A stretch of DNA of 64,000 bases from Oikopleura dioica (taxonomy: Eukaryota; Chordata; Appendicularia; Copelata; Oikopleuridae). Positions 58,899 to 64,000 of the stretch are shown here, piece by piece. The notes below the pieces were generated by a model. That model saw nothing but the letters and a program-made list of their open reading frames with translations, was not told the origin of the DNA and searched no databases. Position 1 is the stretch's first letter. Each line of letters starts with the position of its first letter. The stretch is from NCBI GenBank assembly GCA_907165135.1, contig OU015568.1, positions 7,820,501 through 7,884,500 on the forward strand. Reading direction: 5' to 3'. Both the position numbers and the translations under genes were made by a program.

Positions 58899-61224
58899 AT
58901 GAAATTGGGCAGCTGGTTATGCCCAATAGTGGCGTCGAAATTGTCCCCTTTTCTGGATGATATCCATTATGAAATCAAATGGGCGGGGATGAGGTTAAAT
59001 TTGACGAGCTGGGACATAAATATGATCAGGAAGATTTCGTGATCATGAAAACTGCGAACCAAGAAGAGTACAAATGTTTCTTTCCAAGTATGACATCCTT
59101 GAGACATCTTTCTTTCTTATTTTATTCTTATACAGGCGATGAATCGGTTACAGTCGAGGATAAAAACAATGAAGAAACAGGCGATTCTGCCGAGACTCTT
59201 CTGGAGCCTCTTTTCAACAAAGCCTCTTCAACTAAAAAGGACTGCTCATTGAGAATCGAGACTTACTGGTCCTACGAGCTCTGCCACGGTCAGTTCATCA
59301 GACAGTACCACGAAGAAAAAGTAAAGGGCAGCGTGAAAACGACGGAGTACTATCTTGGTCGATTGGACAAGAGCCCACTCGATCCCAACAACGCTGTAAC
59401 GAAACGAGCAGAAGTGAGCAAAAAGAAACTCGACGGAATTCCAACTCCGTATCATTTAATAACTATGGGCGATGGAACAGAATGCGACATTCATACGGGG
59501 AAAAAGAGAAAGACTGAAGTAAAATATATCTGCAACGCTGAGGCTAGAAACCCCGAAATTCTTTCGTAAGTTTATTTTTCTAAAAAATGGGATTGAAATT
59601 GTTCCCTAGAATCACGGAAACAACAACCTGCGAGTACGAAATCATCGTCTTGACCAATCTCCTTTGTTCCTCTCCTCTTTATTCTCTTCACCTCGACACA
59701 GAAACATTCGGAATTCCCTGTAAAAAACTTGGGGACTCCCCTACAGGTATTCCTGCCATTTCCTTCGCCCAAAACTGAAAAAATAAAAACACATATACTA
59801 GTCCCTACCGGGTACGTGCAGCCAATCGAGCCCTTGTCCATTGATAGCATGCTTGAGCTGCTCAAAGATGGTATCAACTTGGACAAGCTAGGCGCCGCGT
59901 TTTTCAAGTTTGACGCTGAAACTGGCGCGGTCGAGCCTCTCTCCGAGGGAGACCTCGAACAGTTTGACTTAGGCGATCAAGTCGGGTTCACTTTTATCTG
60001 CTTTTGGTGGTAGTTGCTTTTAGTAGAGTAGAGTTTTCATTAACAAATCATCCGGTGTGATCATTGTGTTGGTGTTTGTAATTACATATAATGATTCAGT
60101 TCCGAGCGGGTATACAAAACCCATGTCCGACGCAGCTCCGGGTCGCAACTGAAACTAATCGATTCATAGTTGATTTGCTTTGATTTCACATTAATCGCTT
60201 TATTGAGTGCACTTGATTTTTCGTTACTTTATCACCAAAAAAGAAAGGCATTTTGTGACCCCATGAAACAGAAGGAATCGTTCAAACGATTATCAAACAT
60301 GCTCAAGAAATGGGAGTCAATGTTAACGACAGTGAGTAATAATCGAATCGACCTTTCGTAAAATTCTCTTACTAGTTCAAATCGATGGACTTGATGCTGC
60401 AGACAAAACGGCCAAAGAAATCAAGCAAAAACTTTCGGAGCATACAAAAAGCCAGCTGAAGGCAAACATGCCTTCACAAAAAGTCCAAGAGGCGAAAAAG
60501 GTACTTATCCTTTTTTCTTGAATCGAATTGATGACTGTTGAAAGGCTCAACTTTCGGCTGAAACAGAAAAGATCCTTAATGATTTCTTGGCGGGAGAATT
60601 TTGCTTGCGAGGAGGCCAGGGCTGGTGGAAATATGAGTTTTGCTACGGGAAGCATGTGAAGCAATACCACGAGTTCCAAAAAGGTGGGACTCAAACTGAC
60701 CACTCTCTTTTTCAAGTCGATTTTAGAACAAGGAAAGCCAAAGGAGCCGACAAAAGAAATCATCGTCGGAACGTGGGACGAAGCAACCCATCTTGACTGG
60801 GCGAAAAACAGGCAAAATGTGAAACGATCGAAAGTAAAAGTCAATACTGGCGAAAAAGCAAAAGCCGGCAAGACAGTTCATGACGAAGATGGCTTCCCGA
60901 TTACTGTGTGGGACTCTGAAGACAGTGTTGATGCGACGAAAGAGGTAGAAGGAGATGTACAGGAAGTCGAGCTGTGGTATGCCGATGGAGAAGTTTGCGA
61001 TATTACGAAGAAACCGAGAGAAGTTCTTGTCAGACTAAAGGTAGATCAATTGTAATGAAATCAATAGTGAACTCGAAATCTTTTTAGTGCAAACCAACTC
61101 AAGACGCCTTATCGCTGTATCTCCTCGAGCCAAAGACCTGTAGCTACATTCTTGTGCTAGAATCCAAATTGCTTTGTTCAATCCTCGCAAATGCCGACGA
61201 AAATGGCCTCCTCAGCTTGAAATA
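58899..61224 (+). CDS. ERLEC1: Endoplasmic reticulum lectin 1 (two MRH domains)
   Basis: Exons 58899-59087, 59136-59565, 59610-59746, 59802-59972, 60272-60331, 60376-60500, 60545-60683, 60727-61040 and 61088-61224. MRH domain 1 shows YWSYELCHGQFIRQYHEE and domain 2 GWWKYEFCYGKHVKQYHE; both hold the Gln/Arg/Glu/Tyr positions that bind mannose. CDITKKPREVLVRLKC and DGTECDIHTGK are further family marks. ERLEC1 recognises trimmed N-glycans in ER-associated degradation. Two conserved segments are out of frame by one base: IHYEIKWAG to DEVKFDE at GGGG (about 58985), and ADE to NGLLSL at AAA (about 61200). Each looks like one base missing from a homopolymer. Intron 59973-60271 is read as GC-AG. Confidence 0.88.
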
Positions 61225-61408
61225 ATTAGTTCCTTATTTATAGCTTTAGAAATTGACCTATCCCTTCTTCCTTCTTTCAAACAAAAAATGTGCAATCTGT
61301 GAAAACTGAAACAGCAACTTTTCAAATGTTGAATAAAAAATTCCTTCAATTCAAGAATTCTGTATTAAAATAAACAAAATCATATTGATTATTCTTGCTT
61401 CTTTCCAG

Positions 61409-62307
61409 ATGATAACAGATGATGAGCTCTCTACGGGATGGGAAGGGCCGATTTGGATTTCCAAAGAGGACAGAAGCCGGCTTCCAAGATTTGAATACAT
61501 CGGGAACAACCAGTCAGGAGTAACTGAATTATACGACACGCTTTTGAACACGCGCCCTGGATGTTTTTGTACAGATGATGCTGACTGTTCAGAAAAATGC
61601 GACTGCGGAAGTTCGTATGTTTTAAATGAAGATGGGGTCGTTGTTCTGCGCCCTGGAATTCCTGGTGTTACAGGGTAGGGCTGTCTTTGATAAGTTCTTA
61701 GATTGATAGTTCAATAAAAACGAGGGTTAGCCTTTTCTGAGTGCAATATCAACTGTCCATGTCAACCGGACTGTCAAAATCGCCTAGTTCAAAAAGGCTG
61801 CGATCGCCCCCTCCGCGTCAAATATTTTGGCAGCGATAAAGGCCACGGACTCGTCGCTGAAAATGAAATCCACTCGGGCGAGTTCATTGTTGAATACATG
61901 GGCGAGTATCTCAATCTGGAGACGGTCAAGGAGAGACAAGTTTATCAAAGAGAAAATGAAAAGATGAATTATATTTTGTCGCTCAAGGAAGTCTTTGGAA
62001 ACGGAGAGGAAGAGACTGCTCACATCGGTACTGATATTTCAACAATATCAAAAATAAATCTTTTCCAGACGCTGGTCGAATGGGAAACGCAGCTCGTTTC
62101 GCCAATCACTCGTGTTCTCCTAATGCCAAACTCTACCCCGTTCGCGTTGAAAACGACATTGCCCGAATCGCCCTCTTCGCTCTCCGCTTCATCGAGCCCG
62201 GAGAGGAGATAACCTACGACTACGGAAGTGCAGAATCGACACTCAGTGATAGAAAATGTCACTGTGGCTCCCGTAACTGCAGATTATTCATGCCCTCTGA
62301 TGATTGA
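61409..62307 (+). CDS. SET-domain histone methyltransferase, SUV39/SETMAR type
   Basis: Exons 61409-61664, 61731-62027 and 62069-62307 encode 263 aa, divisible by three. A Cys-rich pre-SET region (GCFCTDDADCSEKCDCG, then ECNINCPCQPDCQNR) precedes the SET domain with GHGLVAENEI, RFANHSCSPNAKL and GEEITYDYG, and a post-SET CHCGSRNCR. This organisation is that of H3K9 methyltransferases without a chromodomain, like the SET part of SETMAR. The ATG directly follows TTCTTTCCAG, 184 bases after the ERLEC1 stop, so it is probably the last gene of the THOC3 operon. Confidence 0.85.
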
Positions 62308-62744
62308 AAAACGCTGTTATTTTTTTATTTCACACAAAGATAGTATTATATTTTCTTGAATTTCATAGGACCGTTGTTTCTTTAGAATTATGATCTGAAG
62401 TCGCGGAGGGTATTTGCGGCGAAATACCCCCTTCTTCGGCGGCGAAAGGGGCTGGAAGTTACGTAACTTGCATCATAACACCTGTTCTCGAGACGAAAAA
62501 TAGCAAAATTTCGACATTTTTTACGTTTTTAGATTACTATAAAATATTTTTTCTAAATATTCGAAGCAAGTTAGACGTGTTTTTTGACGTAGATCCTTAT
62601 TCCTTTCAAATTTTCGATTTCGGGCGAAAATTGAGAGAGAAATGGACAGAAAACCTTGAACGGTTGCACTCAGTGCACCCCCATCACGCATAGGGTTAAC
62701 GATATTTTTTTTTATCTGATCGAGACTCTCGATTCGAAAGAGAC
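62308..62744. other. 3' flank of the SET gene
   Basis: AT-rich with a GC-rich patch near 62400-62465. No gene is supported. Confidence 0.35.
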
Positions 62745-63337
62745 TGACGCGCTTTTTTTAAGGTTGTGCAAGTTATTTCTCCCACTTTTTCATTGAAATA
62801 CCCGGAGCTTCATATATATTTGGAATCAGTGAGAAAAATCTAGAATCGTGACCTTTTTAGTTTTTCGAAAATCACTTCCGGTTTCAATTCTAGAGCCGGA
62901 AGTTAGCGAAATTTATGAGAATGGCATTCATGTGACCTATCTAACTGGAGCATAGAACATTTTCAGTCACTTGGAAGCGAAATTCAATCAAACCGCGGTC
63001 AGAACGACCAGTTAAACGAGAAAAAAAAATCGATATTTTGCATATTTTTACGAATTTCAAACTGAAAAAAGGGCGCACTAAACCAAAGGGAACCGAATCT
63101 GAACGCGATAAAATGATTTAAAACGTTCTAAGCTTCAATTTGATAGGTCACAAGCATAAAATTCCCATTAATTTCGCCAACTTCCGGCTCTAGAATCGAA
63201 ACCGGAAATGATTTTCGAAAAACTAAAAAGGTCACGGTTTTAGATATTTCTCACTGATTCCAAATATATATGGTGTTAAGGGTATTTCAAAGAAAAAGTG
63301 GGAGAAATAACTTGCACAACCTTAAAAAAGCGCGTCA
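62745..63337. mobile_element. Foldback element beginning TGACGCGC
   Basis: Arms starting TGACGCGCTTTTTTTAAGG and ending CCTTAAAAAAGCGCGTCA are reverse complements. They extend inward through AAGTTATTTCTCCCACTTTT, TATATTTGGAATCAGTGAG and TCTAGAGCCGGAAGTT. Mismatches are scattered. No clear target duplication and no coding frame were found. Confidence 0.72.
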
Positions 63338-63528
63338 CTGCGACCAAGGCTAGTCGGAGCATCATTTGAAAATATTCAATTTTCGAGAATTGTTTTCCTT
63401 TTTTCTAGATTCGAGTTTACTCATTTTTGCTGGTCGGCCAACGGCATTTCAGGGCAGACCTCTTTACGAAAAGAGTTGAGAAACGATTCGATATTTTTTT
63501 GTTCAGACGGTGCGTTATCGGATTGAAA

Positions 63529-64000
63529 ATGAACCCCAAAGAGAGTGATGAATCCCCTTCGTCGGATGATCATTCGGGAGTGCTTGTCATTGACGAGGGA
63601 GAATCTTCAGAGCAAGGTAAAATTAAATCCAGCTGACATATTTTCATCCAATTCCGCGTAGATATCTCCCCAATGAAAACACGGTCTGGAAGAATCAACC
63701 AGCGAGAGAAAGCAGCGACTGTCAAAACGTCTCAAAAAGATGGTAAGTCTAAATGTTTGCTCAACTTTTTAACAACTATAACTAGCACCACCATCGAATA
63801 AAGAGCCTGCTCGAACGAGATCTTCAAAAATTCATATTGATCTAACGCCAGAAAAATCACAGGCGACCACGCAAGAGAGTTTGGAAGATTCTCAAAGACT
63901 ATCTCAACTGAGCCGTTACGAGATGATGGAACGAGCTGCTGAGTTTTCGCAGCCTTCACCCTACTTCAAATCGCCGAAGAAGACTTCTAACAAATCATCC
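63529..64000 (+). CDS. Unknown gene, 5' part only
   Basis: Exons 63529-63616, 63662-63742 and 63786 to beyond the window are in phase. The product begins MNPKESDESPSSDDHSG and is rich in Ser, Glu and Lys with no folded domain yet visible; TRSGRINQREKAA and PARTRSSK look like nuclear, DNA- or chromatin-associated tails. A TTTTTTTGTTCAG acceptor before the ATG suggests a 5' spliced leader or an upstream exon. I cannot name it. Confidence 0.5.

Overview
The window reads as nuclear DNA of a larvacean tunicate, most likely Oikopleura or a close relative. This is inferred, not proven. The genes are animal genes (ARMC9, INTS12, TAF13, PIGX, USP36, SAYSD1, eRF3/GSPT1, RREB1-like, PCNA, FNDC3, a Shaker-type Kv channel, THOC3, ERLEC1). 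They are tightly packed, with introns mostly of 37 to 60 bases. Several same-strand genes lie about 40 to 180 bases apart with a polypyrimidine-AG just before the downstream ATG, as expected for trans-spliced operons. Many introns do not start with GT, and transposons are mostly compact foldback elements.

Layout. 0.4-1.2 kb: a foldback element flanked by TTAA. 1.4-6.6 kb (+): ARMC9 then INTS12. 6.9-8.6 kb (+): a LYR-type protein, TAF13 and PIGX; the last two overlap by 14 bases. 8.9-12.2 kb (+): USP36. 12.6-14.9 kb (+): SAYSD1 then GSPT1. 15.9-19.6 kb (+): an RREB1/hindsight-like zinc-finger gene, convergent with PCNA (-). 22.0-23.6 kb (-): an acetyltransferase/condensation-fold enzyme. 25.2-29.4 kb (+): a secreted VWD-C8-TIL protein with telomere-like repeats in intron 1. 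30.0 kb: a 55-residue secreted peptide. 30.5-36.1 kb (+): a Kv channel gene with alternative first exons and a 1.36 kb foldback transposon in an intron. 36.4-39.1 kb (+): a DD3-3 family secreted protein. 39.3 kb: a candidate amidated-peptide precursor. 40.6-46.6 kb (-): FNDC3. 49.0-51.0 kb (+): an XK-related membrane protein. 51.3-55.8 kb (+): an ABHD4/5-type hydrolase with a Penelope-like retroelement in one intron. 56.1-62.3 kb (+): THOC3, a possible complex I subunit, ERLEC1 and a SUV39/SETMAR-type SET methyltransferase, apparently one operon. 63.5 kb: the start of a gene that runs off the window.

The most interesting signal runs across many genes. At least thirteen introns that homology and reading phase force to begin with GA, GC or GG (not GT) end in AG, and most carry short inverted repeats near their two ends, so the intron ends could base-pair. 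Examples lie in ARMC9, USP36, Kv (four in a row), DD3-3, FNDC3, the ABHD gene, THOC3 and ERLEC1. With these introns the summed exon lengths divide by three for ARMC9 (772 aa), USP36 (785), Kv (446), DD3-3 (780), the ABHD protein (334) and THOC3 (315). The pattern suggests introns descended from terminal-inverted-repeat insertions, spliced with the help of RNA pairing.

All gene models come from reading the sequence by eye; no alignment, RNA data or database search was available.
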